The translations under genes and the position numbers were made by a program. A stretch of 25,908 nucleotides of DNA from a virus, in the IMG/VR virus record IMGVR_UViG_3300044530_000638, positions 1 to 25,908 of that record, one strand, 5' to 3'. The number at the start of each line of letters is the position of its first letter. Positions within the stretch are counted from its first letter, which is position 1. Positions 1 through 6,483 of this stretch are shown in pieces. The notes below the pieces were generated by a model. It was given only the letters and a program-made list of their open reading frames with translations. It did not search any database and had not been told where the DNA came from.

Positions 1-1
1 A

Positions 2-211
2 TTTGAACGGAACCTAGCCGACTTCGCCCGCAAGCTGGAACGCGAGCGCGACCAATGGAGGAATGAGCACGACCGAGTGGTGCGTGAGTTCCAGCACCGG
101 CTGATGGTGGTCGGGATGTCCGTGATCGAGGCAACCAGTTATCCAGAAAGCTCAATGGGTGACGGATCGCCACCGCATGCGCCGATTTGTTCGATTTCTT
201 TTGAATTATGA
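2..211 (+). CDS. C-terminal fragment of a hypothetical coiled-coil protein
   Basis: An open frame enters at the left edge and stops with TGA at 209-211, giving 69 residues of the C-terminus. The first 40 residues are rich in E, R, K, Q and D with leucines, as in a coiled coil (FERNLADFARKLERERDQ). The rest is a Ser/Pro-rich tail. The stop overlaps the ATG of the next gene (ATGA at 208-211), the same coupling used repeatedly in this window, which supports this frame as coding. The start lies outside the window. No family is recognised. Confidence 0.6.
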   Translation, partial: FERNLADFARKLERERDQWRNEHDRVVREFQHRLMVVGMSVIEATSYPESSMGDGSPPHAPICSISFEL

Positions 212-750
212 ATACCGACGACATCAAAGAATATTGGCCAAAAGCCAGCATCGCTCAAGTAAGGGCAATCCAAGTCTATCACGACTCGGGATGGCAAATT
301 AACCCGCAGGAGGAGGACGGCATGATTCCATGCCACCGTTCCGACACAATGGAAACCGTGGGCCATTCCTTGATAACATCTGACGGAAGAATGATTCCTT
401 GGTCGAACGCTAGGGCCGAGAACGCGCTGGACGAGTTAGCTGAACGACTGGATTTTCAGGAGAAACTTAACCGCGAGTGTATTGACCAGATTGCAACTAT
501 GACCGACCAGCGAGACGCTGCGATGCAGTGTCACGAATGCAGGGAAGACCGCAAACGCATCATCGAAGAACTCATCAAAGTCACCGAGCAGCGGGATAGG
601 CTGGCCGCATTGCTGCAACGAAACCGCGACGGCTACGGCGGGCAAATGGTTGACCCAGAGTGCGGATGTTGCGACTGCAAGTGGCTGCAACCCATCGACG
701 AAGCCCTAGCAGCATGGAAGGAGGCTCGCAGTGAATCCGCTCTGCCATGA
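208..750 (+). CDS. Hypothetical phage protein with central coiled coil and Cys-rich C-terminus
   Basis: This encodes 180 residues. The N-terminal third is mixed with an isolated Cys-His pair. Residues about 70-137 are highly charged and look like a coiled coil (ENALDELAERLDFQEKLN and EELIKVTEQRDRLAALLQ). Near the C-terminus is a cysteine cluster (PECGCCDCKW) that could bind metal. The ATG overlaps the stop of the upstream frame as ATGA, and the 3' end overlaps the next gene by 20 bp, so it belongs to a compact early operon. I do not recognise a family. Small coiled-coil proteins of this kind are common between regulatory and replication genes in phages, but that gives no function. Confidence 0.7.
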   Translation: MNTDDIKEYWPKASIAQVRAIQVYHDSGWQINPQEEDGMIPCHRSDTMETVGHSLITSDGRMIPWSNARAENALDELAERLDFQEKLNRECIDQIATMTDQRDAAMQCHECREDRKRIIEELIKVTEQRDRLAALLQRNRDGYGGQMVDPECGCCDCKWLQPIDEALAAWKEARSESALP

Positions 751-919
751 AACCGAGAAGAAATGTTTCCCTTCGCGACTACACGCAGAGGTCCGCATCC
801 TCGACATCGAACGAAAGAGCGACCATCCGCTTTACTCCTACCTCTGCAAACACTGCGGACGATGGCACCTGACAAAAACACCTCACATCGAAGCACTCAT
901 CGAACTCAATTTGAAATGA
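731..919 (+). CDS. Small zinc-finger-like phage protein
   Basis: This encodes 62 residues from a GTG start. It has one of the few convincing Shine-Dalgarno sequences here, AGGAGG at 719-724, 6 nt before the GTG; that decides the start. The core is basic and ends in LYSYLCKHCGRWHLTK. The pattern Y-x-C-x-x-C-G-x-W-H-L-T is seen in many small phage and actinobacterial proteins and probably folds as a small zinc ribbon. It overlaps the preceding gene by 20 bp, and its TGA overlaps the ATG at 916. Function unknown; nucleic-acid or protein binding is an inference from the Cys/His motif. Confidence 0.7.
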   Translation: MNPLCHETEKKCFPSRLHAEVRILDIERKSDHPLYSYLCKHCGRWHLTKTPHIEALIELNLK

Positions 920-1566
920 ACACCATGACTACATACACAGAAAAACTAAGAGATCCAAGATGGCAGCGCAAACGCCTTGAAATCATGCAGCGCGACAACT
1001 TCACTTGCACTCAGTGTGGAGACACATCAACCACACAAAACGTGCATCATTGGGAATATGTAAAAGAACCATGGGATGCTAAAAACGCCGATTTGGTGAC
1101 TGTTTGCGAAACTTGCCACAAAGAGATTGAGGAATGTAAGAAACTCACAAAGTCTTTTTTACGGCAAGCTGATTTTAGAGATTTGGTAAGTCACATGCAT
1201 CTGCTTCTTAATTATTACAAGGAAGGTAGAGTGGTCAAAGATGATGACTCTGTTTCTTTTTTAACGCGTAGATATTTAATGCCACCTATTCATGCTGGGG
1301 AAGGATATCGGTGGCTGGATGAATCAGATATAGTATTAAAGGGTGATGAGTTTTTTTGCCAGATAACTGGGACATGGGTAACGTATTACACCCCCATCGG
1401 AAAAAAATATATTCATAATGATTGGAACAATAGCACCCAGAAACCAGGTAGTATTGGAAGGAGAAGGATGCCAACATCAGCAGTATTCGACCATTTTATC
1501 CACTCGGCACCTGATGGGCCAATTACGACACTAGAAGCACCACCTTGGAAAAGCCCAACTCAATGA
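916..1566 (+). CDS. HNH endonuclease
   Basis: This encodes 216 residues from the ATG at 916, chosen because it forms an ATGA overlap with the upstream stop; an in-frame ATG also lies at 925, and the frame is open further upstream without homology. Residues 13-68 are a zinc-type HNH nuclease: DPRWQRKRLEIMQRD, C31-x2-C34, the H44-H45 catalytic region, N57 and C64-x2-C67-H68. Near the C-terminus is a YRWLDESDIVLKGDEF segment resembling the Y-R-x-L-x-x-x-x-x-I-x-x-G-D-E motif found in many phage proteins, so the protein may be a two-part fusion. The last two thirds are clearly richer in A and T than the flanking genes, which suggests recent acquisition as a homing or mobile HNH gene. The 3' end overlaps the next ATG. 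Confidence 0.85.
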   Translation: MNTMTTYTEKLRDPRWQRKRLEIMQRDNFTCTQCGDTSTTQNVHHWEYVKEPWDAKNADLVTVCETCHKEIEECKKLTKSFLRQADFRDLVSHMHLLLNYYKEGRVVKDDDSVSFLTRRYLMPPIHAGEGYRWLDESDIVLKGDEFFCQITGTWVTYYTPIGKKYIHNDWNNSTQKPGSIGRRRMPTSAVFDHFIHSAPDGPITTLEAPPWKSPTQ

Positions 1567-3503
1567 ACACTATGACCCCAGAATCACCCGCCATCGGCTT
1601 TTACAAGTCCGCGCTCGCTCCCGAGGAGTGCGCGACCACCACGCTTCAAGACCTGATCGACGCGATCCAGAGCGACGAGTTCGCATCCAAGATCGCAAAG
1701 CTCCGCAGCACGCTCGCCGCTGGCGACGACGACGGCTACGCTGTCGCCAAGAAGGACTTGCAGGCCGTTAGTATATCCGGCACCTGCGACGGCAAGCGGG
1801 CGAATGCGATCCAGGAGGGACGCTTTACTCACTCCGGTTTCCTCCAGCTCGATTTCGACGCGGTGGATAACATCGGATGGGAGGTCGAGGAGATCGTGGA
1901 GATCCTGCGGGCCGAGCCGCGTATCGTCGGCGCGTTCGTCTCGCCCTCCGGGCAGGGTGTGAAGGGGATCGCCCGCATCCCGGCCTGTTCGACCAAGGAG
2001 GAGCACGCGGCGTGCTTTGCCTCCGCGAGGAACCATTTCCGCTCGTCCAACCTGGTGATTGACGAGGCGTGTAAAGATCCGGTGCGGCTGATGTTCATCT
2101 CCCACGACCCGGCTGCTTGGCTCGACCTCGACCGGGCGGCGACATTCCAACCTGAAACACCAACCTCCCAAGACCTCCCATCTGGGAGTTTGCAAGCTCC
2201 CAAGTCAGGATTGGTCATCCGCGCCCCGAGGATGTCCTGCCCACCACCGCCACGCGAAGGCATCCACACCTGGCTAATGGAGGCTGCATGGTGGTGCCGG
2301 ATTCAAGGAGGAATGGATGAGCGGGAGGCAGCGGAGTTTCTCCAATCCCACGACGGCAGCCTGCGCCGCGCGCTTCAACCGACCGAGGCGGCGGACGCTG
2401 CCAAGCAGTGCTTCGCCAAGCCGCTCCAAGACCCGGCATGGAAGGCCGCGAACATGGAATCCGACAAGGAGACGCCGGACGAACTGCTCGCCCGCGCCTA
2501 TGCCCTCCAGTTCAATGAAAACGACCCGCCACCGCCGGACGAGACGTGCATGTCTATCGGTGAGATCCCCATCGCGGCGCGGGGCAACCTGACGGTGATC
2601 CAGGGGAAGTCGAAGGTAGGGAAATCGGCTGTCATTTCCGCTGTGCTCGGCGCGGCCCAACGTGGAAACCGGACGCTTTCCGGTGACACGCTGTGCATCG
2701 AGTGGAACGGTGAGTCCGCAGGCGCAATCCTCCACATCGACACCGAGCAATCGCGAGCTGACTGGCACGCGCTGGTCTGCCGAGGCGTCCATCGCGCAGG
2801 CACCGGCAAGGCATCGACCCGGCTGATTTCGCTGCCGCTGATCCCGTTCAACCGCGCCCAGCGACTCAAGATCCTGCGCCTGGCACTGGCCCACGAGCTG
2901 CCATTAAAAGGCAAGATCGATGCGGTGATCCTCGACGGCATAGCCGACCTTTGCACCAGCCCGAACGACGAGGCAGAAGCCCTTGAACTCGTCGGGACTT
3001 GCATGGCACTCGCTCAGGAATACCACTGCCCTATCTTCTGTGTGCTCCACGAGAACCCAGGCACCGAGACTGGCAAGACCCGCGGCCACCTTGGGTCCGA
3101 GTTGAACCGGAAGGCGTTTGCGAACATCAAGGTCGAGAAGGACGCGGAGACCAGTATCTCGACCATCTTCGGCTCGGACATGCGGAAGCGCGACATCCCG
3201 AAAGAACAAGGATTCTGCTTCGGATGGTCCGAAGCGGACGAGATGCACGTCTTCCTCGCCCGCGCCGGCGAGATCAAGGACACCGTGAAGGAGGAGAAGG
3301 CGCGGAAAGAGGTTCAGAAAGTCCTCCCGCAGACCGGCCGATCTTTCCGATACAGTGAGGCATTATCCATGATTCAGGACGGCCTTGGGATCTCCCAATC
3401 GACGGCAAAACGGAGGATGATCACCTACGAATCCGAGGGGTTGATCTACAAAACGACTGCCGGTGACTACATGACCAGCACTGAAAACGGGGAAAATGAC
3501 TGA
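1563..3503 (+). CDS. Replication protein: VirE N-terminal (BT4734-like) domain fused to an AAA/RepA-type ATPase
   Basis: This encodes 646 residues from the ATG at 1563, which overlaps the HNH stop (ATGA); an earlier in-frame ATG at 1545 lies inside that gene. Residues about 15-205 match the VirE N-terminal/BT4734-like domain often fused to primase or helicase modules (FTHSGFLQLDFDAVDN, FVSPSGQGVKGIARIP, DPVRLMFISHDPA). Residues about 335-545 are a RepA/DnaB-like P-loop ATPase with Walker A GKSKVGKS at 348-355, HIDTEQS, Walker B AVILDGIADL near 455, and a following CVLHENPG. The C-terminus (about 580-640) looks like a winged helix (SQSTAKRRMITYESEGLIY). This architecture is known from phage and plasmid replication initiators/helicases. 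The repeat-rich region directly downstream fits an origin. Confidence 0.85.
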   Translation: MNTMTPESPAIGFYKSALAPEECATTTLQDLIDAIQSDEFASKIAKLRSTLAAGDDDGYAVAKKDLQAVSISGTCDGKRANAIQEGRFTHSGFLQLDFDAVDNIGWEVEEIVEILRAEPRIVGAFVSPSGQGVKGIARIPACSTKEEHAACFASARNHFRSSNLVIDEACKDPVRLMFISHDPAAWLDLDRAATFQPETPTSQDLPSGSLQAPKSGLVIRAPRMSCPPPPREGIHTWLMEAAWWCRIQGGMDEREAAEFLQSHDGSLRRALQPTEAADAAKQCFAKPLQDPAWKAANMESDKETPDELLARAYALQFNENDPPPPDETCMSIGEIPIAARGNLTVIQGKSKVGKSAVISAVLGAAQRGNRTLSGDTLCIEWNGESAGAILHIDTEQSRADWHALVCRGVHRAGTGKASTRLISLPLIPFNRAQRLKILRLALAHELPLKGKIDAVILDGIADLCTSPNDEAEALELVGTCMALAQEYHCPIFCVLHENPGTETGKTRGHLGSELNRKAFANIKVEKDAETSISTIFGSDMRKRDIPKEQGFCFGWSEADEMHVFLARAGEIKDTVKEEKARKEVQKVLPQTGRSFRYSEALSMIQDGLGISQSTAKRRMITYESEGLIYKTTAGDYMTSTENGEND

Positions 3504-3511
3504 AACGTAAC

Positions 3512-3740
3512 TCGCTAATAGTCAGTGAAAACAAGGTTCACGAATCTAGCGAATAAATAACAGGAAATGAACCTCGGGAGGTTCACGGCAAGGTTCACTG
3601 GAATGAACCAAAATTTCATTTGTTTTCAGCGACTTACAAAAGCAGATGAACCCAATGAACCCAATCATGAACCCGGCGCAGGTTCATAGGTTCACCAGCT
3701 TGTATATAGACAAGCTGGTGATACCTGACCCCAATGAACC
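3512..3740 (+). repeat. Cluster of TGAACC/GGTTCA hexamers, candidate replication origin or operator field
   Basis: This non-coding stretch after the replication gene holds 11 copies of TGAACC or its complement. Forward copies start at 3568, 3604, 3647, 3656, 3668 and 3735; reverse copies at 3535, 3580, 3592, 3681 and 3689. Several form dyads: TGAACCTCGGGAGGTTCA (3568-3585) has perfect 8-bp arms, and GGTTCA-6 nt-TGAACC spans 3592-3609. Chance would give about 0.1 copy in this length. An AT-rich patch (3551-3570) is flanked by TCGCTA (3512) and its inverse TAGCGA (3547). Iterons of a phage origin bound by the upstream ATPase/initiator fit best; a multi-copy operator for the downstream HTH protein is the alternative. 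Confidence 0.6.
3692..3721. repeat. Perfect 12-bp inverted repeat
   Basis: TCACCAGCTTGT (3692-3703) and ACAAGCTGGTGA (3710-3721) are perfect inverted repeats separated by 6 nt (ATATAG). The dyad sits inside the TGAACC cluster and shares bases with the copy at 3689-3694. No T-run follows, so a rho-independent terminator is unlikely. A protein-binding dyad, or a hairpin within the origin or in the leader of the 3792 gene, is more plausible. Confidence 0.6.
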
Positions 3741-3791
3741 TGCCATTGAGCGCCTACACGATCTGCCTCGAAAATCGCATTTCACTTGCAA

Positions 3792-4292
3792 ATGCAATTT
3801 GATTGCGTTAACGGATTCAGCGTGCTTTACGAATCCACCGGGAGTTACACGCCAGACATGGCGGCTGAGATCGACAAGCCAGTCGAGATCGCAGCGGACC
3901 GCTACGGCGTGAGTCTGAAGGTGGCAGCCACCATCCTCCTCGACATCGATGCCGCCTCCCGACGGCTACAAGCGGAGACCCTGGGCGCGGTGATCGGCAC
4001 GTTGATTTCAGGCAGCAACCTGCAAGCCAAGGTCCACGCGCTGGCCATCGCTTTCGGGCTGGACTCCCTCAACGGATTCCACAGCCAGTCCGAGATCGCT
4101 CGCCAGCTCGGCTGCACCAGGGCGCTAATCTCCCACTACGTCACCGGTTGGCGCGACGTGCTGGCAGGTGGGGCGGGGGCGTTCGACTGCCTCAAGTTCC
4201 GCAAGCGCAACGCGACGCGCCAGACATTCGCAGCCAAGGCAACCAACCCGGTGCTCGAAGCGCGACGGAAACACCCCCCCCATACCCATTGA
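3792..4292 (+). CDS. Helix-turn-helix DNA-binding protein
   Basis: This encodes 166 residues from the ATG at 3792; a TTG two codons earlier is a poorer alternative. Residues about 97-124 form a clear HTH, HSQSEIARQLGCTRALIS followed by HYVTGWRDVL, similar to sigma-70-region-4-like or transposase-type HTHs. The N-terminal 90 residues are helical (EIAADRYGVSLKVAATILLD) and may be a second DNA-binding or dimer domain. It lies just downstream of the TGAACC repeats, so it is a candidate for binding them and for regulating replication or its own operon. Its last codons run through a C8 tract (4274-4281). Family not identified. Confidence 0.65.
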   Translation: MQFDCVNGFSVLYESTGSYTPDMAAEIDKPVEIAADRYGVSLKVAATILLDIDAASRRLQAETLGAVIGTLISGSNLQAKVHALAIAFGLDSLNGFHSQSEIARQLGCTRALISHYVTGWRDVLAGGAGAFDCLKFRKRNATRQTFAAKATNPVLEARRKHPPHTH

Positions 4293-4317
4293 GGGCACAG
4301 ATCCAAACACCCCCCCC
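4274..4317 (+). repeat. Two C8 homopolymer tracts in a repeated ACACCCCCCCCA context
   Basis: Runs of eight C at 4274-4281 and 4310-4317 sit in near-identical contexts 36 bp apart. The first is inside the last codons of the HTH gene, the second in the leader of the next gene. A net +1 change of frame at the first tract would read on without a stop through 4348 into the next gene. The tracts are therefore possible slippage sites, though they could also be sequencing-prone positions. Confidence 0.6.
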
Positions 4318-4347
4318 ACCTCTCTCCAAACCAAAAACAAATCAGAC

Positions 4348-4788
4348 ATGAGCAACCAAACCAACATCATCGATCCATCCACGTTTGCCCTGGATCGCGT
4401 CACAATCCCCGCTGACGCCACGCAAGATCAATGGGCAGACATCCACCGCACTGCCATGCTGTGCCGCAAAGCAAGCCGCATGTGGGTCAAGCAGAGCAGG
4501 GAGTGGGCAGCCGAGCGGTGGGGCGCGGACTACGTCGCCGAGGTCGAGATCCAGATGGAGCTCTCGCTCGGCCTGCCGCAACCGGAGCCGAAGCCTGACA
4601 TAAACCCGGCCGACAAGAGCAAAGGCATCGTGACCATCGAGGGCATCACTCAGCAGTTCGCGTTGTGGTCGCGCAAGATGGCACCGCAGATCGCAACGTG
4701 GGATGCTGCCAAACTCAAACGAGCGTTGGAACTCCTGGAACCGATGGAAAAGCAGGCGCAGGAGATCCGCGCGCGGCTCAATGCGTGA
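4348..4788 (+). CDS. Hypothetical phage protein
   Basis: This encodes 146 residues from the ATG at 4348, preceded by an A-rich leader without Shine-Dalgarno. The N-terminal part is Trp-rich and helical (MWVKQSREWAAERWGADYV), then comes a short Pro-rich linker (QPEPKPDINPADKSK) and a C-terminal helical half ending in a charged helix (LKRALELLEPMEKQAQEI). The frame is open upstream to 4168, but that part overlaps the HTH gene and looks non-coding unless a +1 slip at the C8 tract joins the two. No family is recognised. Its place after the replication genes suggests an early gene. Confidence 0.65.
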   Translation: MSNQTNIIDPSTFALDRVTIPADATQDQWADIHRTAMLCRKASRMWVKQSREWAAERWGADYVAEVEIQMELSLGLPQPEPKPDINPADKSKGIVTIEGITQQFALWSRKMAPQIATWDAAKLKRALELLEPMEKQAQEIRARLNA

Positions 4789-4789
4789 T

Positions 4790-4810
4790 TTGACAATAAC
4801 CGCTTGTTAT
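4790..4810 (+). promoter_or_regulatory. TTGACA element with short hairpin at start codon
   Basis: TTGACA (4790-4795) lies 19 nt upstream of the ATG at 4809. It is directly followed by an inverted repeat, ATAAC (4796-4800) and GTTAT (4806-4810), whose right arm contains the first bases of the start codon. This is the first of a series of similar junction elements in the window. Function unknown. Confidence 0.35.
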
Positions 4811-5822
4811 GACCTATGAACCACAAGGAGTTTTCGCAGAAGGGCGGACGTTCGACTTCGGACAAGAAGAGGGAATCTTCACGCCTCAATATGCAAAGAG
4901 CAAGAGAGGCCCGAAGCCGAAAGGCAGCAGATTCTCGAAATGCGAAGGCTGCGGAAATTCCTTCACCGTCACAAGGGGAGCCGTAGGGAAATATTGCTCT
5001 AAGCCATGCATGCACCAGAGCAAAATTGAATCATGGCCGGTTGGCTTTGATTGCTCACGGTGCCTCGCCAGTGTTGGGATTGGAATGAATGTGGCATCAA
5101 GGCTTTTGGGCGTGACCAAGGGGATCATTCAACGGTCATGGAGGAAAGAGGGGATCAGGGCGCAGTTACCAAAAGGTGTTGATTCTTGGTTTCAGCATGC
5201 AAAAAGAAATGGTGCTTTCAGAGCTGATCCTTTCGAAAAGCAATGGTGGGGTGATAATGGGAAGGAGTGGATGGATGAATATAAGCCGCGCTTCTTTGAT
5301 TGGGGTTCAATATGGAACATCGAAAGATCTAATCGGCTTTCAACAAAATACTACAATTCAGCCGAATCCATTTACGAAAGAGTCTGTTATCGGGACATTA
5401 TTTCGCGTGGTTTCAAATCCACTTATCCAGACTGGTCTTCGATATGGACTAATTCCCGAATGAGCATGAGTGCAGAAGAGAAGGCGGTGGACAACCTGAG
5501 GACAAGGTTCAAGCTATTGATTAAGACAGCAAAGTCTGGAGGGTCCTTTATTCGTAGCAATCTGATCGGATGCACAACGAGCCAATTAAAGACTCATCTT
5601 GAATCCACATTTAAGCGCGGCATGACATGGGACAACTACGGCACGCGATGGCACGTTGACCACATACTGCCTTGTGCGTCATTCGATCACACGGATGAGA
5701 ATCAACGCGCACAGTGCTGGCACTGGACGAACCTTCGCGCCCTCGACGCCAAGAAGAACATGGAGAAGAGTGACACCATCACAGAACCACAGATGAGCCT
5801 GCTTCTATGCGTAAGTCGTTGA
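4809..5822 (+). CDS. HNH endonuclease with zinc ribbon and HTH region
   Basis: This encodes 337 residues. Residues about 44-67 contain a treble-clef/zinc-ribbon pattern (CEGCGNSF, then KYCSKPC). Residues about 81-115 look like an HTH (NVASRLLGVTKGIIQRSW). The C-terminal 75 residues are a phage-type HNH domain: LKTHLESTFKRGMTWDNYG, then RWHVDHILPCASFDH and WTNLRALDAKKN. DNA-reading modules ahead of an HNH nuclease are typical of free-standing homing endonucleases. The middle of the gene is visibly AT-richer than its neighbours, which supports separate acquisition. It could instead assist packaging, as some HNH proteins do, but it is not next to the terminase genes. Confidence 0.85.
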   Translation: MTYEPQGVFAEGRTFDFGQEEGIFTPQYAKSKRGPKPKGSRFSKCEGCGNSFTVTRGAVGKYCSKPCMHQSKIESWPVGFDCSRCLASVGIGMNVASRLLGVTKGIIQRSWRKEGIRAQLPKGVDSWFQHAKRNGAFRADPFEKQWWGDNGKEWMDEYKPRFFDWGSIWNIERSNRLSTKYYNSAESIYERVCYRDIISRGFKSTYPDWSSIWTNSRMSMSAEEKAVDNLRTRFKLLIKTAKSGGSFIRSNLIGCTTSQLKTHLESTFKRGMTWDNYGTRWHVDHILPCASFDHTDENQRAQCWHWTNLRALDAKKNMEKSDTITEPQMSLLLCVSR

Positions 5823-5940
5823 ATATTAATGCCCTATTACCTACCCTCCCGGCAACTGGGCTTGATCGGGGTTCCGCCTCATCGCTTTTTTTCCCCATGA
5901 GCCATTTTCCAACGACCGTTTTACTTTCCGCCGACCAACC
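5823..5940 (+). other. Non-coding gap before the modification cassette
   Basis: This 118-bp region has no credible ORF. It has a T7 run followed by CCCC (about 5887-5897) without a convincing stem, so I do not call a terminator. Just before the ParB start is TTTTACTTTCCGCCG, a weak relative of the TTGAC element seen at other junctions, at a similar distance from the ATG. It probably carries the promoter of the 5941-8310 operon, but no sigma-70-like -10/-35 pair is clear. Confidence 0.35.
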
Positions 5941-6483
5941 ATGAAAATCGAGACCATCAAAACCACCGCGCTCATCCCGTATGCGCGAAATTCACGCAGC
6001 CATTCTGAATCTCAGGTGGCCCAGATCGCCGGGAGTATCCGAGAATTTGGATTCACCAACCCTGTCCTGATCGACGCGGACAACGGCATCATCGCGGGCC
6101 ATGGCCGGGTGATGGCGGCGGGCTTGCTCGGGCTGGCATCCGTCCCGTGCATCCGCCTGGCGCACCTGACCGACACCCAGAAGCGAGCCTACATCATCGC
6201 AGACAACAAGCTCGCGCTGAATGCCGGGTGGGATGAGGAGATGCTCGGGCTGGAACTCGCTGACCTGCGGGAGGCGGACTTCGATCTTGGCCTGCTTGGC
6301 TTCGACGCGGAGGGAATCGAGGCAGCTTTGAACCCTGACGAGTTGGAGCCCGAGGAGCCTGCCGAGGGAAACTTCGACAGCCAGTATGCCGTCACCGTCG
6401 TTTGCAAAGACGAGGGCCACCAGCAGCAAATCTTCGAGCGCCTAACCTCCGAGGGCCTAACCTGCAAAGTCGTCTGCGTATGA
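5941..6483 (+). CDS. ParB/Srx-like protein (modification cassette)
   Basis: This encodes 180 residues. Residues 8-95 are a ParB/sulfiredoxin-fold domain: LIPYARNSRSHS (11-22), SIREFGFTNPVLID, and the signature IIAGHGRVMAAG around 50-61 (GHGR at 53-56). In phages this domain often precedes a DNA methyltransferase; here the methylase is absent. The C-terminus ends in a compact segment (YAVTVVCKDEGHQQQIFE, then CKVVCV) that looks like a small alpha/beta domain. The stop overlaps the ATPase ATG (ATGA at 6480-6483). It is the first gene of a four-gene overlapping operon, so I infer a DNA-targeting or NTP-dependent role in base modification rather than partition; no ParA is present. Confidence 0.8.
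   Translation: MKIETIKTTALIPYARNSRSHSESQVAQIAGSIREFGFTNPVLIDADNGIIAGHGRVMAAGLLGLASVPCIRLAHLTDTQKRAYIIADNKLALNAGWDEEMLGLELADLREADFDLGLLGFDAEGIEAALNPDELEPEEPAEGNFDSQYAVTVVCKDEGHQQQIFERLTSEGLTCKVVCV

Noticed and set aside
763-915. N-terminal extension of the HNH gene to 763
   Set aside because: The extra codons overlap the 731 gene, show no HNH similarity, and the ATG at 916 forms the usual ATGA coupling.
1584-2894. Long minus-strand ORFs over the replication gene
   Set aside because: Low-complexity Arg/Gly/Val translations typical of GC-rich antisense shadows.
3646-3912. 88-codon + strand ORF starting MNPMNPIMNP
   Set aside because: Its N-terminus is just the TGAACC repeats read as codons, and the rest overlaps the better-supported HTH gene at 3792 in another frame.
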